Assembly (NCBI RefSeq): GCF_036812735.1
Contig: NZ_CP117523.1
Span: 1-64,000 of the forward strand
Length of the DNA stretch: 64,000 nt
Direction: 5' to 3'
Source of the DNA: Terrisporobacter glycolicus ATCC 14880 = DSM 1288
GTDB lineage: Bacteria; Bacillota; Clostridia; Peptostreptococcales; Peptostreptococcaceae
The notes beneath the pieces are model-generated. The model was not told the origin of the DNA, did no database searches, and saw only the letters and a list, made by a program, of their open reading frames with translations. Positions 50,701 to 58,190 of this stretch are shown here, piece after piece (the first letter of the stretch is position 1; the number at the start of each line of letters is the position of its first letter). A program made the position numbers and the translations under genes.

Positions 50701-51180
50701 TATTTAAAACATTTACAAGGATATAATGATATTTCTAAACTAGAAAGCGATGTGTTCTTCTATGGTCTTGATATAGGTGAAGAATGTGATGTGGAAATAG
50801 AAGAAGGAAAAATGTTAACTATTAGTTTAAGAAATATAGGAGATGTAAAAGAAAACGGATATAGAACAATAGTATTTGATTTAAATGGAATGCATAGAGA
50901 AGTAGAAATAAAAGATAATAACTATGCAGGAAGTATTAAACAAGTAGAAACTGCTGATATGGATAATCCTTTACAAATAGGGGCTAGTATTCCTGGAAAG
51001 GTAATAAAAGTTCTTGTTAAAGAAGGAGATGAAGTAGAAGAGCATCAACCATTAATTGTTATAGAAGCTATGAAAATGGAAACTAATATAGTATCAAAAA
51101 CAAATGGAAAAATAAAATCTATACAAGTAAAAGAAAATGAAATGGTTTGTGATAAACAACTATTAATGACATTAGAATAG
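47746..51180 (+). CDS. pyc: Pyruvate carboxylase
   Basis: This biotin enzyme makes oxaloacetate from pyruvate, bicarbonate and ATP. I start it at ATG 47746 (1144 residues), since AAAGGGGG just upstream is its ribosome binding site and the product then begins MLKKFKKVLVANRGEIAIRIF like other family members. An ATG at 47728 would add six residues and consume that site. Domains in order: biotin carboxylase (ANRGEIAIR through GGGGRGMR and the EMNPRIQVEHTVTE motif), carboxyltransferase (TDTTMRDAHQSL), PYC/OADA region, and C-terminal biotinyl domain with the biotin lysine in EAMKMET. The length is normal. Confidence 0.97.
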   Translation: MLKKFKKVLVANRGEIAIRIFRACHELGIKSVGIYSKEDKYSLFRTKADESYLIGKDKGPIEAYLDIDGIIELAKAKNVDAIHPGYGFLAENPEFVRKCEENGIAFIGPSAEIMERMGDKINSKKVAHSVGVGTIPGVEKVIKSVEQAKEVANFVGYPVMIKASNGGGGRGMRVVYDEKNLALEYETACSESRKAFGADLIFIEKYIEDPKHIEVQILGDKHGNLVHLYERDCSVQRRHQKIIEYAPAFSIDKRIRDEICADAVKIAKEVGYVSAGTLEFLVDSKDNHYFIEMNPRIQVEHTVTEEVTGIDIVQSQILVAEGYSLDSKEIDIKSQDDVTITGYAIQCRITTEDPKNNFMPDTGKIQVYRTGSGAGIRLDGGNGCAGFSISPYYDSLLVKTISWDRTFERAINKTIRSINELRVRGVKTNIGFLVNVLQDPMFRAGRCSTKFIDEHPRLFKIKESKDRGTKLLQFIGDVIVNENKCIPKPKFETLHQPRIITERVPKVEGSRVQFEKLGKKAYIEKIKNEKKLLLTDTTMRDAHQSLIATRFRTYDLLQVAKETNEYQKDLFSLEMWGGATYDVAYRFLKESPWRRLQKLRAEIPDIMFQMLFRASNGVGYTNYPDNVIVDFIKESAYQGIDIIRIFDSLNWVENMKLSIEAGLETGKIVEGTMCYTGDILNPNKSKYNLEYYIKMAKELESLGVDIICIKDMAGLLKPYAAHTLIKSLKENVKTPIHLHTHDTSGNGVATCLMAAEAGVDIVDAALQTMSGLTSQPSLNAIVEALKHTERDTNIDLYGYEELSSYYGDLRQIYKKFESGMSTSFAEIYEYEMPGGQYSNLKAQADSFGLGDNFDTLKVNYKEANQIVGDIIKVTPSSKVVGDLAIFMTKNKLDRGNIIEEGKKLSFPDSVVDYCKGMIGQPEGGIPKNLQEVVLKGEEAITVRPGSLIPAANFDKDKDYLNEKFDMRSNIRNILSYELYPKVYEEYLKHLQGYNDISKLESDVFFYGLDIGEECDVEIEEGKMLTISLRNIGDVKENGYRTIVFDLNGMHREVEIKDNNYAGSIKQVETADMDNPLQIGASIPGKVIKVLVKEGDEVEEHQPLIVIEAMKMETNIVSKTNGKIKSIQVKENEMVCDKQLLMTLE

Positions 51181-51194
51181 AATGATAATGAACT

Positions 51195-51238
51195 AAAAAA
51201 CTCTAAAGTAGAGTAAATAACTACTTTAGAGTTTTTTT
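51195..51238 (+). terminator. Terminator after pyc
   Basis: A stem of about 14 bp (AAAAACTCTAAAGTA with TACTTTAGAGTTTTT), loop around 51211-51221, then a T run. Confidence 0.9.
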
Positions 51239-51434
51239 ATATAAAAAAGAGGAAAAATACACATGTGTGTAGAAATATATTTTAAATCCAAGGGAGAGAA
51301 TGTCAAATTATTTTCTCTCAAAATAAGGTAATCTCATCTTATCTTACATAATTGGGAATATTATACATGTAAATAGTATAAAATTATTTATAACACTTGA
51401 TAATTTTATATAATTAAAAAAGGTAGGTGCTAAT

Positions 51435-53366
51435 ATGAAAGTCTATGATAGTAACGATTTAAGAAATGTTGCAATACTAGGACATAGTGGATGTGGGAAA
51501 TCTAATTTAATTGATGCTCTAGCATACACTACAAATATTTCAAAAAAGATGCCTAAGTTATCTGACAAAGTAAATATGACTTACAGTATAGGACTAGCTC
51601 CCATAGAATACAACGGTATCAAGTATAATTTATTAGACACACCAGGATATTTTGATTTTAGCGGTGAAGTAATTTCTTCTTTAAGAGCAAGTGATGCAGC
51701 TATTATAGTTATAGATGCAACTTCTCCTATACAGGTTGGAACTGAAAAATCACTAGAATTAACTGAAAACATGCCTAAGATTATGTTCATAAACAAAATA
51801 GACAATGAAAAGGCAAGATATAAAGATGCAATAGAAATGCTAAGAGAAAAATATGACAATAAGATAGTACCAATGATAAGCCCTATATATAAAGATAAAC
51901 AATTTGTTAAATTACATAATGTATTAGAAAACTTGGATGACGATTTAGATGGAGAATTCAAAGAGCAAGTTTCAAGTGTTAAAGAAGCTTTAATGGAACA
52001 TATTGCTGAAACTGACGATGAAGTTTTAGATAAGTATTTTAATGGAGAAGAATTAACTCCAGAGGAAATACAAAAAGGAATAATAATAGGAATACAAAGT
52101 GGTGATATAATACCTGTAATATGTGGCTCTACAATAAATAATATAGGGTCACAAGAGATACTACAAACTATAGGTTCATATATACAACCAAAAGCTATTG
52201 AAAAAGAAAATCCTTTAAGAGCTTTAGTATTTAAAACAATGGTGGACCCATTTATGGGAAAATTATCTTACATAAAGATAGTTGAAGGAAAAATGAAAAA
52301 AGATACTGAAGTAATTAATATAAATAAAGATGTAAAAGAAAAAATTGCTAATATATATACAATGAAGAATGGAGAGTTAGAAGAAATAGATTGTGCTAAT
52401 GCAGGTGATATAGTTATAGTTACAAAAATAAATTCTCTACAAACGGGAAATACTATAGCACAAAATGCAAATGCTTCACTATTAGAAGAGGCTATTTTAC
52501 CAAAACCACAGATATATTACTCTGTAGTACCGAAAAATAAAGGTGAAGAAGACAAAATAGGAGCTTCATTAAACAAAATATCAGAAGAAGACCCTACTAT
52601 ACATTGGTATAGAAACCCAGAAACCAAGCAAACGTTAGTTGGTGGTCAAGGAGAGCTTCATATAAATACAGTTAAAAATAAATTAAAAGAAAAATTTGGT
52701 GTTGATGTTGATTTAGAAGATATTAAAGTTGCTTATAGAGAAACTATAAAAGGTGATTCTGATGTTCAAGGAAAACATAAAAAACAATCTGGTGGTCATG
52801 GTCAATATGGAGATGTAAAAATTAAATTTACAAGATCTAATGATGACTTTGAATTTGCTGAAGAGATATTTGGAGGGTCTGTTCCAAAATCTTATATACC
52901 TGCAGTAGAAAAAGGATTAAAAGATTCTATGCAAAAAGGAATACTTGCAGGATATCCTGTTACAAATATAAAGGCAACATTATATGATGGATCATATCAT
53001 GACGTTGACTCATCAGAAATGGCATTTAAAATGGCAGCATCAATAGCATTTAAAAAAGGAATGGAAGAAGCTCAACCAATTCTATTAGAACCTGTGATGA
53101 AATTAACTATAACTGTTCCAGAAGAGTATATGGGAGATGTAATGGGTGATATTAATAAGAGAAGAGGAAAAATACTAGGAATGGAACCCGATGAGAAGGG
53201 TAGACAAGTAATTTATGCAGAAGCACCTCAAAGTGAAACATTTAAATATGCAATTGATTTAAGATCTATGACTCAAGGTAGAGGATTCTTTGAAATGGAA
53301 TTAGAAAAATATAGTGAAGTACCTCAGCAACTAGCATCAAAAATAATTGGTGTAGCTAATAATTAA
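51435..53366 (+). CDS. Divergent elongation factor G paralogue (EF-G-like GTPase)
   Basis: This 643-residue translational GTPase has the EF-G domain order but is shorter than the usual 690 or so. The P-loop is GHSGCGKS (16-23), the G3 motif is DTPGYFDF (68-75) and G4 is NKID (120-123). Two features depart from canonical EF-G. The catalytic His of DTPGH is Tyr72, and the switch I RGITI segment is not recognisable (region 45-60). Domain IV and V remain (GGHGQYGDVKIKF, then MGDVMGDINKRRGKILGM). It is not the housekeeping EF-G, and a ribosome-associated role is likely but unknown. A terminator follows at 53383. Confidence 0.88.
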   Translation: MKVYDSNDLRNVAILGHSGCGKSNLIDALAYTTNISKKMPKLSDKVNMTYSIGLAPIEYNGIKYNLLDTPGYFDFSGEVISSLRASDAAIIVIDATSPIQVGTEKSLELTENMPKIMFINKIDNEKARYKDAIEMLREKYDNKIVPMISPIYKDKQFVKLHNVLENLDDDLDGEFKEQVSSVKEALMEHIAETDDEVLDKYFNGEELTPEEIQKGIIIGIQSGDIIPVICGSTINNIGSQEILQTIGSYIQPKAIEKENPLRALVFKTMVDPFMGKLSYIKIVEGKMKKDTEVININKDVKEKIANIYTMKNGELEEIDCANAGDIVIVTKINSLQTGNTIAQNANASLLEEAILPKPQIYYSVVPKNKGEEDKIGASLNKISEEDPTIHWYRNPETKQTLVGGQGELHINTVKNKLKEKFGVDVDLEDIKVAYRETIKGDSDVQGKHKKQSGGHGQYGDVKIKFTRSNDDFEFAEEIFGGSVPKSYIPAVEKGLKDSMQKGILAGYPVTNIKATLYDGSYHDVDSSEMAFKMAASIAFKKGMEEAQPILLEPVMKLTITVPEEYMGDVMGDINKRRGKILGMEPDEKGRQVIYAEAPQSETFKYAIDLRSMTQGRGFFEMELEKYSEVPQQLASKIIGVANN

Positions 53367-53382
53367 AAAATATATATTGAAA

Positions 53383-53420
53383 GCGGCATGATATTAAAAA
53401 ATATCATGCCGTTTATTTTT
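53383..53420 (+). terminator. Terminator after the EF-G-like gene
   Basis: Stem CGGCATGATAT / ATATCATGCCG with an A-rich loop, then TTTATTTTTT. Confidence 0.9.
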
Positions 53421-53468
53421 TATTTTATATAAAATAAAAATTTGTTTTGTTTATAATAATTAGATTAT

Positions 53469-53497
53469 ATGACTAAAATATGTATATAATATATATT
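53469..53497 (+). promoter_or_regulatory. Promoter of the ctsR operon
   Basis: ATGACT (53469-53474) and TATATT (53492-53497) with a 17-base spacer. A TATAAT at 53485 also exists but lacks a -35. The CtsR operator begins 8 bases downstream. Confidence 0.6.
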
Positions 53498-53504
53498 AAA
53501 TAAT

Positions 53505-53521
53505 AGTCAAAGAAAGTCAAA
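53505..53521 (+). promoter_or_regulatory. CtsR operator (heptad direct repeat)
   Basis: AGTCAAA-GAA-AGTCAAA matches the published CtsR consensus, two RGTCAAA heptads three bases apart, without a mismatch. Its location at the probable transcription start predicts autorepression of ctsR-mcsA-mcsB-clpC, relieved by heat. Confidence 0.92.
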
Positions 53522-53549
53522 GTAAAAAATTATTTAAGTGGTGATGCGG

Positions 53550-54014
53550 ATGGCTTCAATTAGCGATATAATAGAAAAATTTATTAAAGATTTAATGGAA
53601 GACAGCAATACAGTTCAAATTCAAAGAAATGAACTTGCTAATTTGTTTGATTGTGCTCCATCTCAAATAAATTATGTTTTGACAACTCGGTTTTCAAGAG
53701 AAAAAGGATATGATATCCAAAGCAAAAAAGGTGGAGGAGGATATGTAAAAATAGATAAGATTGTAAAATCAAATCAAGAACAAATTTTACATATCTTACA
53801 TAAAAAAATAGATAAAGAAATAACATATATACAAGGAAAAGTACTTGTTAAGTGGTTATTAGATACAAATTTAATTAATAATAGAGAATCAAAAATAATA
53901 TTATGTGCTATAGATGATAAATCTCTAAATTCACCTATACATGGATTAAATGACATAGTAAGGGCAAAAATCTTAAAAAATATTATAGAAGAATTATTTA
54001 ATATAGAGGAGTGA
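53550..54014 (+). CDS. ctsR: Heat-shock repressor CtsR
   Basis: CtsR represses clp and related genes and is inactivated by heat. I start it at ATG 53550, four bases after GGTGAT, giving 154 residues beginning MASISDII. Upstream in-frame GTG/ATG codons (53538-53544) lack spacing. The winged helix includes APSQINYVLTTRF and the glycine-rich wing SKKGGGGYVKI. In Bacillus the wing reads KRGGGGY and that Arg is the McsB phosphorylation target. Here it is Lys60. The operator at 53505 indicates autoregulation. It heads the operon with mcsA, mcsB and clpC. Confidence 0.95.
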   Translation: MASISDIIEKFIKDLMEDSNTVQIQRNELANLFDCAPSQINYVLTTRFSREKGYDIQSKKGGGGYVKIDKIVKSNQEQILHILHKKIDKEITYIQGKVLVKWLLDTNLINNRESKIILCAIDDKSLNSPIHGLNDIVRAKILKNIIEELFNIEE

Positions 54015-54018
54015 TATT

Positions 54019-54558
54019 ATGTTATGTCAAAAATGTCATAAGAAAACAGCGTCAGTTTTTATTAGCTCCATAATAAATGGTCAAGAAACACGAATGTATT
54101 TATGTAATGATTGTGCTAAGGACTATCCATTATTTAAATTTAATTCACAAGATCCATTTTCCATAAAGGATGTTATGGAAAAATTTGATATAAGTGAAGG
54201 TGATTCAATAGATACCAAAAATAAAAATTTATTAGCGATAGATAAGGACTGTGAAGAAAAAGAGATTATATGTCCAAATTGCTACAGTACATATGATGAA
54301 TACAGACAAACAGGAAAAGTAGGATGTAGTAAATGTTACGAAGTGTTTGAAAAACAGTTAAAGCCTATACTTAGAAATATATATGGATATGAAGGGTACA
54401 TAGGAAAATCGCCTAAAAAAGATAACAGTCACATATACACAAGTAAAGAAATGAGAGTTCTAAAAGAAGATTTAAATAGGGCTGTGGAGCAAGAAGAATA
54501 TGAAAAAGCAGCTGATATTAGAGATAAAATAAAAGAGCTGGAAGAATGTAATGAATAG
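54019..54558 (+). CDS. mcsA: McsA, zinc-finger activator of McsB
   Basis: This 179-residue protein has four CXXC pairs (CQKC, CNDC, CPNC, CSKC) forming two zinc-binding units. A C-terminal UVR-type coiled-coil motif follows (EDLNRAVEQEEYEKAADIRD). In Bacillus it activates the arginine kinase McsB and helps sense stress. All the cysteines are retained here, although the kinase downstream looks degenerate. It is four bases after ctsR and 12 before mcsB. Confidence 0.93.
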   Translation: MLCQKCHKKTASVFISSIINGQETRMYLCNDCAKDYPLFKFNSQDPFSIKDVMEKFDISEGDSIDTKNKNLLAIDKDCEEKEIICPNCYSTYDEYRQTGKVGCSKCYEVFEKQLKPILRNIYGYEGYIGKSPKKDNSHIYTSKEMRVLKEDLNRAVEQEEYEKAADIRDKIKELEECNE

Positions 54559-54570
54559 GAGGAGGGAATT

Positions 54571-55575
54571 ATGGAAGATAGCATAATTATAGGTACTCAA
54601 ATAGATTTATCTAGAAATATTACTAATTATCCTTTTCCACATAAATTAAGTCAATCAGAATCTCAAGTCATAGCAAATAAAATTAGCAATATAATATTAG
54701 AATCAGAAGATTTATTTCAAGAAGACTTTATTGCATACAATATAAATGACATTAGTCAAATAGAGAAAAATACATTAATAGAAAGAAATATTATAAGTAA
54801 TAAATTTTCATCAAATGATATAGGTTCAATTATCATTAACAAAGATAAAACAAAATGCATAATAGTTAATGATGAAGATCATATAAAAATCAAGATATAC
54901 GAAGACAAATTTAATGTGGATGATGCTTTTATAATTGCAAATAAAATTGATGATATATTAGAAAGTAAGCTAGACTATGCTTTTGATGATAAGTTGGGAT
55001 ACCTAACTAGTTGTCCAGTTAATGCGGGTACAGGGCTTAAAACTTCTATTATAGTTCATTTGCCGGTGCTGTCTTTGCAAAGAAAAGTAGACACTTATTC
55101 CAATATAGCACACAAATTAGGTGCAAATATAAAAGGTATTTCAAATGAAAAATCAAATATATTAGGTAATATGTATGAAATAAGCAATCAATCAGTTATT
55201 GGAAGATCAGAAAAAAATATTATTGAAAGTCTAAGAAGTTTAACAAAAGATATTGTAACAAAAGAAAAAGAATCTAGAAATATTGTAAAAATGGAAGCCT
55301 CTATAGAATTAGAAGATGAGGTTTATAGATCTTTAGGAATATTACAAAATGCTAGAATTATATCTGCATACGAAGCTATGAAGCACTTGTCTAATATTAA
55401 GTTAGGTATTGAGATGGAATATATTAAAGACATCAACATGGAAAAAATAATTAACTTAATGAAAGGTATGAAGCCAGCCTTAAGATTAATGTCACCTATG
55501 ACTTGTTATAGCGACACCAAAAGAGCTGATTTTTTAAGAGAAGAGTTTAGTCTAGCTAATAGAAATAAGAAATAG
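54571..55575 (+). CDS. mcsB: McsB-family protein, probably inactive arginine kinase
   Basis: This 334-residue protein belongs to the phosphagen kinase family by overall similarity and by its place in the ctsR operon. Conserved structural parts remain: LSRN (13-16), DEDHI (101-105), GYLTSCP (143-149), GTGL (153-156) and RSLG (253-256). The nucleotide-contact residues do not. The segment that reads SSRIR in B. subtilis McsB (as I recall it) is GTQID here (8-12). His92 is Asn73, Arg125 is Lys106, Arg176 is Lys157 and Arg207 is Lys188. The phospho-arginine sensing motif RDxxR appears as SDTKR (314-318). I infer a pseudokinase or altered enzyme. The reading frame is intact, with a good ribosome binding site. 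Confidence 0.85.
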   Translation: MEDSIIIGTQIDLSRNITNYPFPHKLSQSESQVIANKISNIILESEDLFQEDFIAYNINDISQIEKNTLIERNIISNKFSSNDIGSIIINKDKTKCIIVNDEDHIKIKIYEDKFNVDDAFIIANKIDDILESKLDYAFDDKLGYLTSCPVNAGTGLKTSIIVHLPVLSLQRKVDTYSNIAHKLGANIKGISNEKSNILGNMYEISNQSVIGRSEKNIIESLRSLTKDIVTKEKESRNIVKMEASIELEDEVYRSLGILQNARIISAYEAMKHLSNIKLGIEMEYIKDINMEKIINLMKGMKPALRLMSPMTCYSDTKRADFLREEFSLANRNKK

Positions 55576-55586
55576 GAGGGATGAAA

Positions 55587-58037
55587 ATGTACTTCAATAG
55601 ATTTACTCAAAGAGCTAAAACTGCAATTGACTTAGGTGTGGAGTCAGCAAAAAGCTTTGGACATAAGATTGTAGGAACAGAGCATTTACTTCTAGGTCTT
55701 CTAAAAGAAAAAGATGGAATAGCAGCTAAAGTTTTGAATAAATTAGGAGTTACTGAAGATATTCTAGAAAAAAAGATTATAGAAATAGAGGGTAAAAATG
55801 ATGCAACTACAACAGATGTAACATTAAGTCCTAGGTCAAAGCAGATACTAGAGCTATCAGGAGCTTTTGCTAATAAACTTAAGACAAATTACATAGGTAC
55901 GGAACATATATTATTAGCGCTGGCTCAAGAAGGAGAAGGACTTGGGATGAGAATTTTAGCATCATTAAATATAGACTCAAGAGATATTGCTGAAAGTATT
56001 ATAGATATGATGGGTATAGATAATTATTCGATTGAACCCAAAGTAGTAAATAAAACATCATCTACGCCAGAAAGTACTTCATCAAAATTACTTGATAAGT
56101 ATGGTAGAAATCTTACTGAGAGTGCTAAACAAGATAAAATAGACCCTGTAATAGGAAGGTCAAAAGAAATAGAAAGAATAATCCAAATTTTAAGTAGAAG
56201 AACAAAAAACAACCCGGTACTAATTGGAGACCCTGGTGTGGGAAAAACAGCAATAGCAGAAGGTTTGGCAATTGACATATCACAAGGAAAGGTACCAGAT
56301 ACATTAAAGGATAAAGTTCTTTACACTCTAGATATGGGCTCACTGTTAGCAGGAGCAAAATATAGAGGTGAATTTGAGGAGAGAATAAAACAAGTTATAG
56401 ATGAAGTTGTTAAAAAAGGAAATATAGTTTTATTCATAGACGAAATGCATACAATTATAGGTGCTGGAGCTACAGGAGAAGGTTCTATAGATGCTTCAAA
56501 TATATTAAAACCTTGTTTAGCTAGAGGAGAAATACAGGTTATAGGAGCTACAACAATAGATGAGTATAGAAAACATGTAGAGAAAGATTCTGGATTAGAA
56601 AGAAGATTTCAATCAGTTTTAATAGAAGAGCCAACAAAGGAAGATACTATAGAAATATTAAAAGGCCTTAGAGATAAATATGAAGCTCATCATAAAGTGA
56701 AAATAACAGATGAATCTATTAAGGCAGCAGTAGAATTGTCCGTAAGATATATAACAGATAGATTTTTACCAGATAAAGCTATAGATTTAATAGATGAAGC
56801 AGCTTCAAAGGTAAGACTAAAAGAAAATACACCACCAAAAGATATAAAAGATTTAGAAGAAAAGATAAATAGTATTAAAAAAGAAAAAGAAGAATCAGTA
56901 AGAGGACAAAATTTTGAGAAAGCTGCAAAATTAAGGGATGAACAAAGAAAAGCTCAAGAGCAGTTAGAAAAAATTCGAGATAGATGGAACAAATCATCTA
57001 AATACGCCAATATGGTAGATGGAGAAGTAATTGCAGAAGTAGTTGGCTTATGGACAGGAATACCAGTCAATAGAATGATGGAAGAAGAAACAGAAAGGCT
57101 GCTTAAGCTTGAAGATATATTACACGAAAGGGTTATAGGTCAAGATCAGGCAATAAAATCTATTTCTACAGCTATTAGAAGGGCTAGAGCAGGTCTAAAA
57201 GATCCGAATAGACCTATAGGTTCATTTTTATTCCTTGGTCCAACAGGAGTAGGAAAAACAGAACTTAGCAAGGCTTTGGCAGAAGCTGAGTTTGGTGATG
57301 AAAATCAAATAGTACGTATAGATATGTCAGAGTATATGGAAAAACACTCAGTGTCTAGATTAATTGGTTCTCCTCCAGGTTATGTAGGTTATGATGAAGG
57401 TGGTCAATTAACAGAAAAGGTTAGAAGGCATCCATACTCAGTTGTATTATTTGATGAAATAGAAAAAGCTCATCCGGATGTATTTAATATTTTATTACAA
57501 ATATTAGATGATGGTCGACTAACAGATTCTAAAGGCAGAACTGTAGATTTTAAAAATACAATATTAATAATGACATCAAATGTAGGAGCTAAAACTATTA
57601 AAAAACAAAAAACATTAGGATTTGGAAGTCCAAATGAGGAAGACAAAGAAAAAGATGAATATGAAAAAATGAAAGAAAATATTATGGTCGAGCTTAAAAA
57701 GCAATTTAGGCCAGAATTCTTAAATAGAATCGATGACATAATAGTGTTCCATTCTCTTAATAAAGAAGACATATCTAAAATCGTAAAATTAATGTGCAAG
57801 ACATTAGTTGAAAGATTAGAAGAAATGACTATAAGACTAGAGATGGATGAAGAGGCTATAAATTTAATTGCAAAATCAGGTTTTGATTTGGAATATGGAG
57901 CAAGACCATTAAAGAGATCTATTCAGAAAGAGCTAGAAAATGAATTGTCAGAACTTATATTACAGGGAACAATAAAATCAGGTGATACTGTTGAAGCTAC
58001 TGTAAAAGAAGGTAAGATGGCTTTTGAAGTAAAATAA
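55587..58037 (+). CDS. clpC: ATP-dependent Clp protease ATPase subunit ClpC
   Basis: ClpC is the AAA+ unfoldase that feeds ClpP. The start is ATG 55587, seven bases after AGGAGG. An ATG at 55581 abuts that site and is unlikely. The 816-residue protein has two N-terminal repeats, each with GTEH (the Glu that binds phospho-arginine in Bacillus ClpC), then D1 Walker A GDPGVGKT. A UVR-containing middle domain and D2 Walker A GPTGVGKT follow. The ClpP-contact loop is probably TLGFGSP. It is induced through CtsR. A hairpin terminator follows at 58047. Confidence 0.96.
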   Translation: MYFNRFTQRAKTAIDLGVESAKSFGHKIVGTEHLLLGLLKEKDGIAAKVLNKLGVTEDILEKKIIEIEGKNDATTTDVTLSPRSKQILELSGAFANKLKTNYIGTEHILLALAQEGEGLGMRILASLNIDSRDIAESIIDMMGIDNYSIEPKVVNKTSSTPESTSSKLLDKYGRNLTESAKQDKIDPVIGRSKEIERIIQILSRRTKNNPVLIGDPGVGKTAIAEGLAIDISQGKVPDTLKDKVLYTLDMGSLLAGAKYRGEFEERIKQVIDEVVKKGNIVLFIDEMHTIIGAGATGEGSIDASNILKPCLARGEIQVIGATTIDEYRKHVEKDSGLERRFQSVLIEEPTKEDTIEILKGLRDKYEAHHKVKITDESIKAAVELSVRYITDRFLPDKAIDLIDEAASKVRLKENTPPKDIKDLEEKINSIKKEKEESVRGQNFEKAAKLRDEQRKAQEQLEKIRDRWNKSSKYANMVDGEVIAEVVGLWTGIPVNRMMEEETERLLKLEDILHERVIGQDQAIKSISTAIRRARAGLKDPNRPIGSFLFLGPTGVGKTELSKALAEAEFGDENQIVRIDMSEYMEKHSVSRLIGSPPGYVGYDEGGQLTEKVRRHPYSVVLFDEIEKAHPDVFNILLQILDDGRLTDSKGRTVDFKNTILIMTSNVGAKTIKKQKTLGFGSPNEEDKEKDEYEKMKENIMVELKKQFRPEFLNRIDDIIVFHSLNKEDISKIVKLMCKTLVERLEEMTIRLEMDEEAINLIAKSGFDLEYGARPLKRSIQKELENELSELILQGTIKSGDTVEATVKEGKMAFEVK

Positions 58038-58046
58038 TTTTTTAGT

Positions 58047-58074
58047 AAATAGAGGGAGAAGACTCCCTCTATTT
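58047..58074 (+). terminator. Terminator of the ctsR-clpC operon
   Basis: An 11-bp stem AAATAGAGGGA / TCCCTCTATTT with loop GAAGAC. The T tail is short, so read-through into radA is possible. Confidence 0.75.
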
Positions 58075-58190
58075 AAGGTTTAATAAAGATTTTTTGATAT
58101 ATTTAACATAAATCAGAATAATATTATATGCAGATATTAACAATATATAGTACAATAAAGTAATAATAAAGCATTTAAGGGTGAATAATA

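Noticed and set aside
51241-51434. Possible regulatory element before the EF-G-like gene
   Set aside because: Only AT-rich sequence with short palindromes such as ACACATGTGTGT. No convincing promoter or riboswitch seen.
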